Shown here one piece after another: positions 1-9,908 of a DNA stretch of 64,000 nucleotides. Under the pieces are notes generated by a model. It was not told the DNA's origin. It saw nothing but the letters and a program-made list of their open reading frames with translations, and made no database searches. The stretch is from positions 47,501-111,500 of the forward strand of contig RPFO01002016.1 of NCBI GenBank assembly GCA_009746045.1, in the 5' to 3' direction. Source of the stretch: Mesostigma viride (lineage: Eukaryota > Streptophyta > Mesostigmatophyceae > Mesostigmatales > Mesostigmataceae). Each line of letters begins with the position of its first letter. Position 1 is the stretch's first letter. A program made the position numbers and the translations under genes.

Positions 1-33
1 TTGATGGTTCACACTATATGCCGTGATCCTTAC

Positions 34-222
34 ATGGCATCCCTCCCCTCAGGTTGAGCACCAGCTTGCTTTTATTGGCAAGGATGTCCGGCAGCCCCTT
101 GACGGTGAAGATCCCCACCAGGCCGAGCATGAGCCCCATGGCCAGTGCCCAGAAGGCCAGGTTGCGCTTGGTGGCGAGTGCTAGCAGGGACGAGGAGGAG
201 AAGGTGCCTCCGTCGTCTTCTT
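34..222 (-). CDS. Probable exon of an unidentified membrane-protein gene
   Basis: On the minus strand an open stretch starts just after an acceptor-like CAG (223-225) and ends at a good donor, GTAAGG, at 33-28. It encodes an acidic/Ser-rich start (EEDDGGTFSSSSLL), then a hydrophobic segment with FWALAMGLMLGLVGIF, which looks like one transmembrane helix, followed by a Lys-containing tail (LPDILANKSKLVLNLRGG). The GGGGCAT array lies immediately upstream, so it would sit inside the preceding intron. Other possible exons of the same gene are at 1664-1598 and 5325-4960 on the same strand. I do not recognise the family. The exon call rests on splice signals and composition only; no start or stop is seen here. 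Confidence 0.35.
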
Positions 223-247
223 CTGGCAAGCGCGCACATGAGGGTGG

Positions 248-1236
248 CATGGGGCATGGGGCATGGGGCATGGGGCATGGGGCATGGGGCATGGGGCATG
301 GGGCATGGGGCATGGGGCATGGGGCATGGGGCATGGGGCATGGGGCATGGGGCATGGGGCATGGGGCATGGGGCATGGGGCATGGGGCATGGGGCATGGG
401 GCATGGGGCATGGGGCATGGGGCATGGGGCATGGGGCATGGGGCATGGGGCATGGGGCATGGGGCATGGGGCATGGGGTATGGGGCATGGGGCATGGGGC
501 ATGGGGCATGGGGCATGGGGCATGGGGCATGGGGCATGGGGCATGGGGCATGGGGCATGGGGCATGGGGCATGGGGCATGGGGCATGGGGCATGGGGCAT
601 GGGGCATGGGGCATGGGGCATGGGGCATGGGGCATGGGGCATGGGGTATGGGGCATGGGGCATGGGGCATGGGGCATGGGGCATGGGGCATGGGGCATGG
701 GGCATGGGGCATGGGGCATGGGGCATGGGGCATGGGGCATGGGGCATGGGGCATGGGGCATGGGGCATGGGGCATGGGGCATGGGGCATGGGGCATGGGG
801 CATGGGGCATGGGGCATGGGGCATGGGGCATGGGGCATGGGGCATGGGGCATGGGGCACGGGGCATGGGGCATGGGGCATGGGGCATGGGGCATGGGGCA
901 TGGGGCATGGGGCATGGGGCATGGGGCATGGGGCATGGGGCATGGGGCATGGGGCATGGGGCATGGGGCATGGGGCATGGGGCATGGGGCATGGGGCATG
1001 GGGCATGGGGTATGGGGCATGGGGCATGGGGCATGGGGCATGGGGCATGGGGCATGGGGCATGGGGCATGGGCATGGGGCATGGGGCATGGGGCATGGGG
1101 CATGGGGCATGGGGCATGGGGCATGGGGCATGGGGCATGGGGCATGGGGCATGGGGCATGGGGCATGGGGCATGGGGCATGGGGCATGGGGCATGGGGCA
1201 TGGGGCATGGGGCATGGGGCATGGGGCATGGGGCAA
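248..1236. repeat. (GGGGCAT)n minisatellite, about 140 units
   Basis: A near-perfect 7-bp array of about 990 bp. Only a few units vary: GGGGTAT near 475, 645 and 1007, GGGGCAC near 853, and one lost G near 1070 that shifts the phase. Every unit carries a GGGG run separated by three bases, an ideal G-quadruplex pattern on the plus strand and C-rich on the minus strand. All six frames stay open for 300-450 codons, but they encode only a heptad of M/G/H/A/W or P/M/H/A/C and are not genes. Confidence 0.97.
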
Positions 1237-3089
1237 TGGGTCCACGGGGTGAGGAGAGGAGGGGAGAGAAGGGCCGGGAAAAAGGGTGGGAAAAGGGGTG
1301 GGAAAAGGGGTGGGAAAAGGGGTGGGAAAAGGGGTGGGAAAGAAGTGGCAGAAGGAGTTAGAATATGCGTGAAAAGAAGAGACGATAGAGGCGGAGCAGC
1401 ACAGCAGTAAAGGCAGCAATTTAGTAACATTCCTAAATCAATGCTATATTAAGAATGCTGGTTTCAAACATATCTGTATCAAAACCAAAACCCTCTGCCA
1501 AAGGCATCCTAGACAAATCGTAAATATGCTAGGATGCTGACAAGGGGTGGAGCGGCGTGGCATTCAAGGTCACAGGTTTATCAGTATCATTACTTACATG
1601 AAGTGGCAGAGAACAGTCAGGACTCAGGAAAGGTCGGAACTCAAGGGACGCGCTGGCCTGGACCCTGCAGCTGCCGTGTTCAGGCTACCAGCGCAGGGGC
1701 ATGCGTTGAACACCCCCGCGCCCCCAGTGATACCATTCATGTGGTTTAATTAGACGATGCGACGTTGTCATTTATATGCCAGCTCGCCACCCTGACCATC
1801 ATCGTGCCTGCGGATGCAGTGCCTGGGAATTACTGAGGCTAGGCCTTGCATGTGAAAATGCCTGGGAAGGGCACCCCAGCAGGGCCAGCGTCAAGATTCT
1901 TCCTGACCACGGCTCTTCCAGGCTTCTCCCCAGCAATAGGCACATGTAACACAATCACGTGCTTATTAATTAATGGGCAAAGAATTCCTGGTGCACGCAA
2001 AACCCACACTACGGGCGCACGCAAAACCCACACTACTGGCGCACCCCGAACACATTCTACTGGTGCAAAACCCATACCTTTGAGCTTTACCAGGGGGGGG
2101 CGGCGCTGGCGCGAGGCGAGCCCCAGCGTGGCTGCCATCACCAGGGGCATGACGACCATGGCTGGGAGAGTTGCAGGGATGTTCAGGGATGACCGGGGGG
2201 GGGGGGGGGGGGATATGGAGCATTTGGGTGATTGATGAATACTACTGATGATGGAAATTATTTATTTGATATGAGCGAGACACATCATTTGCTTGATTAA
2301 CATTGGTTAGACACCCATATTGTGCAACATTGACACAATAATTCGGTATGATGGCGGGATGTCAACTATATAATACAGGCGCGTTGTTCAGGTCCCCACG
2401 TCACACCAAGGACCAAAGGCATATGCACAAAGCACCCAGTAAACTGCAGCCTGCCTCAGGTTACTGACAACTCCAGTGGCTGTGGGGGCAGGCCCCATGC
2501 CCAGGGCATGCACATCCGCACGCAGCAGGCAGCCACATGGTGCATATACAGAAAGGGCAAAGACATGGCACACACAGTGGTCCGTGATAGTCCCCAAACA
2601 GAAAGAAGACGGTGAACAGATACTGTAGCAGTACCAATGATCACCCTCTCAGTTGTTCTTCTGACTCACGTGTATTACCATCGGCAATCAATACATGATA
2701 TAATTAATGACACGATGGAGGAAGTATACCACTTGACAATAGCGAGCGTGACTTGTCATCCTTGTCATCGCTGGCGCAGCAGCTGCCCTTTCCGTGGCCT
2801 ACCTGTGGTCATGCGTTTTGATTGACCTTCATTTTGGACTGGTTGTTGGCCACAAATATGGTCATAGCCACCCAGATGGGTTTGGATTGTGAAAATGTTG
2901 TGGTTAAGTATCCTTCTTTCCTTAAGTCCCTCGTCTTGGTTCTTCTTCTTTTCTTTTCTGCTGTTCTCTTCGAGCACGGAAAATCAATCTTTGATGGAAG
3001 AGGTCGTACATTCGCAATCTATTACCCTCAGTTAATATACCTAGGGGGGATATAATAATGTTTGCTCACTGTGTGTGACATGATTGACA
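1237..3089. other. Low-coding stretch, possible introns of the minus-strand gene
   Basis: It opens with a G/A-rich 12-bp repeat (GGGTGGGAAAAG, about five units at 1275-1345). A short minus-strand piece at 1664-1598 is bounded by an acceptor (CTGCAG) and a strong donor (GTAAGT) and could be an exon of 67 nt. Minus-strand sequence around 2195-2080 encodes a hydrophobic run (VVMPLVMAATLGLA) and may be another. A G-homopolymer of about 14 lies near 2198-2211. Nothing else here is convincingly coding. Confidence 0.35.
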
Positions 3090-3097
3090 CAGCCACC

Positions 3098-3345
3098 CAG
3101 CCCACACATCGCCCACACATCGCCCACACATAGCCCACACATAGCCCACACATAGCCCACACATAGCCCACACATAGCCCACATGTAGCCTACACATAGC
3201 CCACACATAGCACACACATAACCCACACATAGCCCACACATAGCCCACGCATAGCCCACACATAGCCCACACATAGCCCACACATAGCCCACACATAGCC
3301 CACACACAGCCCACACATAGCCCACACATAGCCCGTATATAGCAT
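3098..3345. repeat. 11-bp minisatellite (CCCACACATAG)n
   Basis: About 22 tandem copies of CCCACACATAG with scattered single-base changes (CATCG at the left end, CATGTAG and CATAACC inside). The minus strand gives open frames made of repeated W/A/M/C/G/L/V/Y residues, which are products of the repeat. It lies between the low-coding stretch and a truncated E element. Confidence 0.92.
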
Positions 3346-3406
3346 CCAACAGCACGGCAGAGTCTGCTGGATACGGTGTGCTTAGTCAAACTAGGGTCAG
3401 GCATGC

Positions 3407-4136
3407 TCGCGGGGTAAGGTGGGACCGCCTCCGCTTCTGCTCATCTTTGAGAACCCGGCGGACAAGATTTCGTTCCTCCGACGCCGCAAGCGGCTCAAGA
3501 GGACTCACTACATCTTGGACTGCGCCTTGACCCTGGCGCAGCAACAACGGCGACGGGAGCTATGGCCGACCTACCTCCAGCTCGGGCAGACCACGGCGGG
3601 GCAGCCGGTGTACTGGAAGGGGGCGGTCATCTACGTCGGCCACAAGCCCTGGCAAGCGACCCCCGCTGCCCCAGCACCCTCAGCCACCCCAGCCTGGGGG
3701 ACTATAGCAGCAGTAGTGTAGAATAGTAAGGCCTAGCCAACGTGGCCTTGTACATGTACGCCTATTGTGGGCCCCACACCAGATGATGAATTAGCATTAG
3801 TTAGCCATGTACATGTGTGCCTATGGTGGGCTCCACACCAGATGATGCATAGCATAATTTAGTCACACTTTGCCCATGCAGAGAGTTGCCCTCTGCTGAG
3901 ACGCCATGCCCTAGCCCTTGCCTAGCCATAATAATCTTCCATCCCATGACAGGCCTTTTAGGTATGATACATCATGGTGGTGCAGGTGCACCGTGTGCAC
4001 CCCGAGTAGGTGGCGGTTTACATCCCCCCACCTGCAGGTTGTAGCCCAGAACGTACTACAAACCATATGCCCCTTCTCAGGGATATGTGCTACATGTACT
4101 CCCAACAGAGCTATGCTCCAATTTAATGTAATGTAA
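3407..4136 (+). mobile_element. E element (ORF1-only), 5'-truncated copy E1
   Basis: The left 300 bp encode the C-terminal part of the L1-ORF1-like protein (LIFENPADKISFLRRRKR, then TLAQQQRRRELWPTYLQL and AVIYVGHKPW), ending at a TAG at 3719. The rest is the typical E 3'UTR with paired GCAGAGAG...CTCTGCTGAG arms and the terminal segment ACTCCCAACAGAGCT. The tail is (TAATG)n rather than (TTAA)n. The copy starts inside the ORF, as expected for incomplete reverse transcription. A possible short TSD (ATGCTC at both ends) is not convincing. Confidence 0.8.
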
Positions 4137-4936
4137 TGCTCAGGGACACCCAGGGAAGGCAACCTGGGCTTCCCTGTGTGATTGACAAAAGCATGGGATC
4201 CAGGGATACGCATGCAAATTGATGCCGAATTGCCGATAGTTTATGTACAGATGCAGGCACTCAAGCTCTCCCTGCATGAAAACACCCTTGAATCTTGATG
4301 GTGTTAGGCAAATCTGGCAGCATCTAACAGTAGCAGTCGAACTCAGGTTCGCAAGAATTGAGAGTAGGTTCACGTGAAAGCCATCAGGTCCTATCAGAGG
4401 CATACTGCCTGCCTTTCCCTAGTGGATCGACACCCTTACCTCCAAACAGCGTGATGACACACAGGCGCATACTGCCTGCCTTGCCTCCAAACACCGTGAT
4501 GACACGTCAGGCATACTGCCTGCGCCCTTACCTCCAAACACCGTGAGGACATCTCTCATGGACTCGCTCATGACATGGTTGCTGACGAGCGCCCGCGAGC
4601 TCAACTGCACGGCAAGCACATCGTCAACGTAGGTGGCAGTCAAGACACGCGTTCAAGTCGGATGTTAGCATCCGATCGTGTCCTATTGAGCTAGCTTACT
4701 GGATAAACAAGTCACTAGAGTTTTGCAGCTTGAACGTACGGTGCGATTATTTGTGGTTGCTGCACCAGGATCGGGATAAGGTGGGACCTGTTGCCGGCAG
4801 CGTAGGAGGCCCATTTCGGTATTCAAACAAGTCCAGCATGTGCGGTACGTGTATGAACAAAGAAATGATGGGCGCCCAGCGTGGCGCAGCCGCGAAACCA
4901 CACATCCATGATCTATTATACATAAAGAATTCTTTT
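4137..4936. other. Low-coding stretch with a possible minus-strand exon
   Basis: Minus-strand sequence from about 4640 to 4565 encodes TATYVDDVLAVQLSSRALV and continues to TVFGG, ending at a donor-like GTAAGG. It could be an exon of the same gene as the pieces at 34-222 and 4960-5325. Short imperfect repeats of 'CATACTGCCTGCC' and 'CCTCCAAACACCGTGA' lie at 4400-4550. No other gene is supported. Confidence 0.3.
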
Positions 4937-4959
4937 TTACTCAGTCGTGATTAACCTTA

Positions 4960-5325
4960 CCAGTAAGAAAAAGCCAAGGACGGCGATTATAGTTACAACC
5001 GACGAGAAGGTTTGCGCCACAGACTCCTGGCGATGGGCCATTGAAACGGGCAATGGCGCTTGACGCGATGCCGGCAGCATTGGCTCAGCTGCGCTATCAC
5101 CTGGAGCAGAGAACGTCATCCACCCCCTAATGCCTCATCAAACTTCTCGAGAGAATCCACTGGTGTCTGCTTGCCAAATCCAGCCACTGCTGCTCTGATA
5201 GCGCATAAGGAGGTAGCAGCCTCGTCCACGACAAAACGCGCCCACAGCCTGGTGCAGGCTATACCGGACGCGCCACCGCGACCGCTCATCTTCAGCTCCA
5301 ACGACGACACAAAAGTAGGCGTCAT
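4960..5325 (-). CDS. Possible exon(s) of an unidentified membrane-protein gene
   Basis: Two adjoining minus-strand frames look protein-like. The upstream one starts MTPTFVSSLELKMSGRGG and includes RFVVDEAATSLCAIRAAVAG. The second, shifted by one base at a run of five G near 5124, ends in a hydrophobic helix (VVTIIAVLGFFLL) directly followed by a donor-like GTAAGG at about 4963. The shift could be an error in the G run, a decayed gene, or an unseen intron. No family is recognised. It is the best candidate for the 5' end of the minus-strand gene whose other pieces lie further left. Confidence 0.35.
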
Positions 5326-5630
5326 TTCCGAGAAGTATTCTCTGAATGCTAGGGAGTTATGTCTACTCCTCCTTTTTGCAAGTCATGTTGACGGATAAGA
5401 AACCTTCGTCGTGGAGATTAGAGCTGGGCAGCTGGCTTGGTTTTCTCTATACCAGGCACGTCTTGGGAATTGGTAATTGGGATGTGACAAGACAATGGAA
5501 TCGCCCCCCTGCCCAAGTCAACGTGGCATCGCGCTAGATTTATAAGACGACGGACGCGACGCGACCACCGCAGATAAAGAGCGCGGGAACAGGGAAGTTG
5601 ACAGCATGTTCACACTCGCAACTACAGTTA

Positions 5631-5688
5631 TTACCGCGTTAAGTTGCGATCGACGCCTAAAATTTGGTGTCGCAACTTAACGCGGTAA
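5631..5688. repeat. Perfect 19-bp inverted repeat with 20-nt loop
   Basis: Left arm TTACCGCGTTAAGTTGCGA (5631-5649) and right arm TCGCAACTTAACGCGGTAA (5670-5688) are exact complements around a 20-nt spacer. A related arm pair occurs at 46462-46576. The right arm is followed by a second partial unit (CGCAACTT). It may be a miniature transposon or its ends. Confidence 0.85.
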
Positions 5689-5794
5689 CGCAACTTCACG
5701 GAAAAATTAGGCTACTACTGTACTGTAACACTATCCCACCGACCCCCTCCTCTCAGTCTCTCACGGATTTTATACTATACTGTGCTCATGCATT

Positions 5795-5935
5795 CTACTG
5801 CCGGCCCCGCCGGGGACTGATCCCCGCGGCCGGGGAGCTGCCGGCCGGGGGCCGGCCGCAGCGGGGCGGGAACTGAACTAAGTCGTTTGCCGGGGCGGCG
5901 GGGCCGGCGCGCCGCCGCATGCCATACAGCGGTTG
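5795..5935. repeat. GC-rich palindrome cluster
   Basis: A dense block of self-complementary GC stretches (GGCCCCGCCGGGG, CCCCGCGGCCGGGG, CCGGCCGGGGGCCGG) that could fold into several stable hairpins. Flanking sequence is much less GC-rich. From 5936 to about 6300 nothing coding is seen; a G-homopolymer of more than 20 lies near 6168-6190. Confidence 0.6.
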
Positions 5936-6307
5936 CGGCCATACAGTGAGTGCGGTCGGGGAAACGACGCTTTTAGGTCGGTAGTCGGTAGTCGGTGACC
6001 GTTATTTATTCGGCGCTACGAGTTCAGTGAGTTCATTGCACCTTCTCAGGCTTGTTTCTTTCCCCCAAACCTGCCGCTCGGCTAGCGGCTCTAGTTGGCG
6101 GAACATCGTTTGCTAGGACACACTAACTGGCTGTCCGCGACACTCCCGGAGCTAGTGTATAGAGGGAGGGGGGGGGGGGGGGGGGGGGGGAGACCCCCCA
6201 CCCCCCTACCCCAAAACTGGGGGGGAGGGGGGTAAAGGGTCGCCACCACCACCACCACCACACATGACACACACAGAAAATGGGGTTGGGGGGTTGGGGG
6301 GTTGCAT

Positions 6308-6590
6308 TGCATTGCATTGAATTGAATTGTAACATAACTCCGTTGGGAGAATATGCAGTGGTAGCACATATCCCTGAGAAGGGGCATATGGCTTTCATTC
6401 TAGGCTACTTCCTGCAAGAGTGGAATGTAAGCAACACTTGCTCTAGGTGCCTCAAGGGCACCGGCACCACCATGGTGTCTCAGGTTCAACCCAGCTAAGA
6501 AGGGGATCCTGGCACGGGGGAGGAAGATCATCATGGCTATACAAGGGCTAGGGCAGGGCTTCTCGACAGAGAGCATCTCTCTGCATAGGC
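6308..6590 (-). mobile_element. E element, 3'UTR-only copy E9
   Basis: It reads on the minus strand from the CTCTCTGC stem region down to the terminal hairpin (plus strand CTCCGTTGGGAG) and a tail of ATTGA/ATTGC units instead of TTAA. The coding part is missing. It abuts the (TTAA)n tail of the longer copy E2 on its right. Confidence 0.8.
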
Positions 6591-8700
6591 ATAATTAATT
6601 AATTAATTAATTATCAACATCACTCCGTTGGGAGTAAATGTAGCACATATCCCTGAGAAGGGGCATATGGCTTTTAATACATTCTAGGCTACTTCATGCA
6701 AGGGTGGGAATGTAAGCTACCCCTGCTCTAGGTGCACCAGGGCACCTGCACCACCATGCTGTCTCAGGTTCAACCCGCCTAAGGGGGGGATCCTGGCACG
6801 GGGGAGGAAGATTGATCATCAATTCATCATCACAGAGACAACCAGCGCAGGCCAGAAATCGGGAGAATCCGGACCATGGTAGCTCGAGCCTGCCGTTATC
6901 TTTTCCGTTTAATATCTTTTCCGAGTCTGCCGTTATCATGGCTATACAAAAACTGGAGCGTGGCATCTCAGCAGAGAGCAGCTCTCTGCATGGGCACAGC
7001 ATAACTAAATAAAACTAGGCATCATCTGGAGTGTGGCACATCATAGGCACACATGTACATGGTTAAATAATGCTCGTGGCTCAGCTGGTATAGTGCCTGT
7101 AGGAGGCGTACATGTACATGGCCACGGTCTATCTATTCTACTCTACTACTGCTGTGTTCCCCTCCTAAGCTGGGGCGTATGGAGTCGCTGGGGCCGCGGG
7201 AGTCGCATGCCAGGGCTTTTGGCCGACGTAGATGGCCGCCCCCTTCCAGTACACGGGCTGCCCCGCCTTGGTCTGCCGGAGCTGGAGGTAGGTCGGCCAT
7301 AGCTCCCGTCGCCGTTGTCGCTGCGCCAGGGTCAAGTCGTCGTCAATGGTGAAGAGAGTCTTCTCGAGCCGCTTGCGGCGTCGGAGAAAAGAAATCTTGT
7401 CCGCCGGGTTCTTAAAGGTGAGAAGGAGCGGGGGCGCCCCTGCCTTATACCCCGCGCGCGGGGAAGGCGGTGGGCGACCAGCTCGATCTCACCATTAAGG
7501 CCTATGCGACCAAGGATTTCTCTCTCAAACGCACGCGCAATTAGCTTCTCGGAATTCTCACCTTCCACCATGTCGAAGTTCTTGACAATGACGTTGAGGC
7601 TGCGCTTGGCGAGCTCGGCCTCCTCGCGGAGGTCAAGCGTCTGCCGCTGGAGCTGGGCTGCGACGGCGGAGGTGGTGGAGGTGGTGTGCTGCTTAAGCTG
7701 ATGTCCGCCCAGGTCGTAATGGGAGGAGCATCGCCGGCCAGGCTGAGCAGAGGCTGCATGGCTTGCATGGCGGCAATGTCCTTCACCGCCTGGGCGGTGA
7801 GGCCGGCGGTGTTCTGCAGGACCTCGATAGCGATGGCATTATCCTTTAGACGCTGGTCAATGTCGCGGAGCTGGGCGGTGATGGAGCTGGCGGTGGAGGC
7901 GGAGGGGGGGGGGGGGAGGCGAGGAGGGTGGCGGTGGCGGTGGGGATGGTGGGGAGCTCAGCAGCCAGCGTGCGACCCACAGCTGCCACATCTGCAGCTA
8001 GGGGCGTCACGTGCTGTGAGATGGTTTCTTGGAGGTGGAGGAGGAAGGTGGATTCGGTCAAGGGGGAGGGGGTCCAGAGGTCCGTGACAGAGCGCTGAAT
8101 CGAAGGATGGAAAAGAGGGCGGCGAGCTGAAGACGGGGGCGAGACCAGCGGGCCAGGTTCTCAGCATGTTGTCGGTGAGTAAACCGGCCGTCAGGTCCAG
8201 TGCGGAGGCGGCAATGGCTTTGAAGGCGCTGGCACAGGTCGAAAATGGAGGCGTATGACCCATAAAACACGAGCTCCAGTATCTGGATGGGTGGCATGTC
8301 GAAAAATCTGGGTCTGGCATCGTCGAAGGTGGAAAATAACCCGTCAACGTCAAAGTCGCGCTCAGACCAGCTCGGTTCGGTTGGGCGGCTGCGTTTTGGC
8401 TCAGGCGAGGCGGAGGGCGAGGCAGGAAGCCCGGGAGGGCGCTGGACGACCACCAGTGCGCGACTAGTGTCATCACTGCCTGCCGCGCCGGACCTGAGGG
8501 CGAAGCTGCAGCCGGAGCTGCAGACGTATTTTCATTGCCGAGCGCAGCCGCCAGGCTGCGTTGCGTCGATAATAAGCGTATGCTCATTGTATATTGCGTA
8601 ATAGCTGCGGAAAATTATATCAGCATGTGCGTCTTAGAAAGACGAAGCGATTGTGATATTCACGACTAAATTCGGTGCTCAAACGTGAAAGTTATGACTG
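6591..8700 (-). mobile_element. E element, near full-length copy E2
   Basis: Read on the minus strand: 5'UTR similar to other copies (from about 8700), decayed ORF1 (8587-7165), 3'UTR, terminal hairpin (ACTCCGTTGGGAGT near 6620) and (TTAA)n tail at 6591-6612. An R-CAAGG repeat piece (about 6831-6900) interrupts the 3'UTR. The 5' end lacks the GCCACGA repeats seen in E4 and E11, so it is probably slightly truncated. No clear TSD was found. Confidence 0.8.
7165..8587 (-). pseudogene. L1-ORF1-like protein of E2, frameshifted
   Basis: Starts at the shared ATG (LLSTQRSLAAALGNENTS) and ends at a TAG at 7165-7167. Order of parts: a Pro/Ser-rich N-terminus, a conserved block with FYGSYAS and a leucine pattern, a helix block (QHVTPLAADVAAVG), a polyproline stretch, a coiled-coil block rich in Leu heptads, an RRM-like segment, and a C-terminal domain (DKISFLRRRKRL; AQQQRRRELWPTYLQL). 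This order matches the trimeric RNA-binding ORF1p of L1-type LINEs. The reading frame changes several times, mainly in homopolymers, so this copy cannot make the full protein. Confidence 0.75.
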
Positions 8701-8805
8701 CATGCTCCGCGCGTGTCGCCAGCCAAATTCTTTATTTTGGCTAAGGGAGTGGGTCCAAGAACACAGCCGTCGCACCCACTGATTCTCAGTCGCCTAGCCC
8801 TGGCT

Positions 8806-8852
8806 ATGTATCATGATGGTAATTATTAATTAATTAATGTATCATGATGGTA
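8806..8852. mobile_element. Tail-only retroposon footprint with 16-bp TSD
   Basis: ATGTATCATGATGGTA is present at 8806-8821 and again at 8837-8852. Between the copies lie only 15 bases (ATTATTAATTAATTA), which match the (TTAA)n tails of E and LINE elements. The simplest reading is a target-primed insertion that aborted after copying the tail. Confidence 0.75.
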
Positions 8853-9064
8853 GGCTGAGCACATCGTGCCTCCCAATTCAGCCATTTGTGGCATTAATTA
8901 TTGGAAACTGCCAGGCCGGGTCAGGATATGCCGCCATGCCGTTGGCCATGCAAGCCGCTGGGGGCCGGGCAGACCGACGTCGGTGTCTACTGACCTGGCT
9001 GGTGCAAGCTTGAGATGTCCTACGAATGCTATCCCGCCTAGGCTGCATGCCTAATCTTGTCCGA

Positions 9065-9152
9065 AATGCGGGGCATTAATTAATTATAATTAATTAGGAA
9101 CATCACTCCGTTGGGAGTAAATGTAGCACATATCCCTGAGAATGCGGGGCAT
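9065..9152 (-). mobile_element. E terminal 64-bp micro-insertion with 12-bp TSD
   Basis: AATGCGGGGCAT occurs at 9065-9076 and 9141-9152. The 64 bases between (9077-9140) are the minus-strand 3' end of an E element: part of the last 3'UTR stem, the ACTCCGTTGGGAGT hairpin and the TTAA-type tail. This marks the 3' end of the family precisely. Confidence 0.85.
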
Positions 9153-9305
9153 ACCCTGATACAAAGACTCTAAAGACCTATTATATGCCTATCATGTGCC
9201 CCCTATGGGTTAAAAACCATTAATTAATTTGTTATTAATTAATTAATTGTAGTAGTAGTATGTATCAAGGAGACAACCAGCGCAGGCCAGAAATCGGGAG
9301 AATCC

Positions 9306-9712
9306 GGACCGTGGTAAGTCGTCAACGTCAAAGTCGTACTCAGACCAGCTAGGTTCGGTTGGGCGGCAGCTCGGGCGAGGCTGAAGGCGAGGCAGGAAGC
9401 CCGGGAGGGTGGTGGGCGACCACCAGTGGGCGACTAGTGTCACTGCTGCCTGCCGGACCTAGCCGGCTGCTCAAGGGCGAAGCTGCAGCCGGAGCTGCAG
9501 ACGTATTTTCATGGCCGAGCGCAGCCGCGCCAGGCTGCGTTGCGCCGAGGGGCAGTTGTTCGACAAATATTGCGTAATAGCTTCGGAAAATTATATCAGC
9601 ATGTGTGTTTTAGAAAGACGAAGCGATTGTGAACATTATTCACAGCTGAATTCGGTGCTCAAACGTGAAAGTTATGAGCTCCGCCGTCAGCCATATGGCT
9701 AGTAACCTCACG
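9306..9712 (-). mobile_element. E element, 5'-half fragment E3
   Basis: On the minus strand it contains the shared 5'UTR (GAGCTCATAACTTTCACG) and the first part of ORF1, then stops at about 9306. It faces copy E4 head to head, so the two 5' ends form an imperfect inverted repeat around 9713-9756. The fragment is not expected to encode a functional protein. Confidence 0.7.
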
Positions 9713-9908
9713 TGGCTCGTGGCTCGTGGATATTAACCATGTGGTTGGTGCATCCCGCGAGCCACGAGCCACGAGGTAGCCATGGCTGACGGCGGAGCTC
9801 ATAACTTTCACGTTTGAGCACCGAATTCAGTCGTGAATATCACAATTGCTTCGTCTTTCTAAGACGCACATGCTGATATAATTTTCCGCAGCTATTACGC
9901 AATATACG

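Larger units (their letters stand above)
8701..9305. other. Gene-poor spacer with micro-insertions
   Basis: It holds the tail-only insertion at 8822-8836 and the hairpin-plus-tail insertion at 9077-9140, both listed separately, further TTAA runs near 9215-9250, and a partial R-CAAGG repeat at about 9266-9305. No coding sequence is seen. Confidence 0.7.

Noticed and set aside
248-1236. Telomere or internal telomeric repeat
   Set aside because: GGGGCAT is not a known green-plant telomere unit (TTTAGGG or TTTTAGGG), the array is internal, and it varies by C/T inside the unit.
14-1430. Very long open frames over the GGGGCAT array on both strands
   Set aside because: They are produced by a 7-bp repeat without stops in any frame and encode only a repeated heptad. 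No protein family or codon bias supports them.
6168-6240. Proline/glycine-rich proteins around G-homopolymers
   Set aside because: Homopolymer and CCACCA runs create open frames without conserved sequence.
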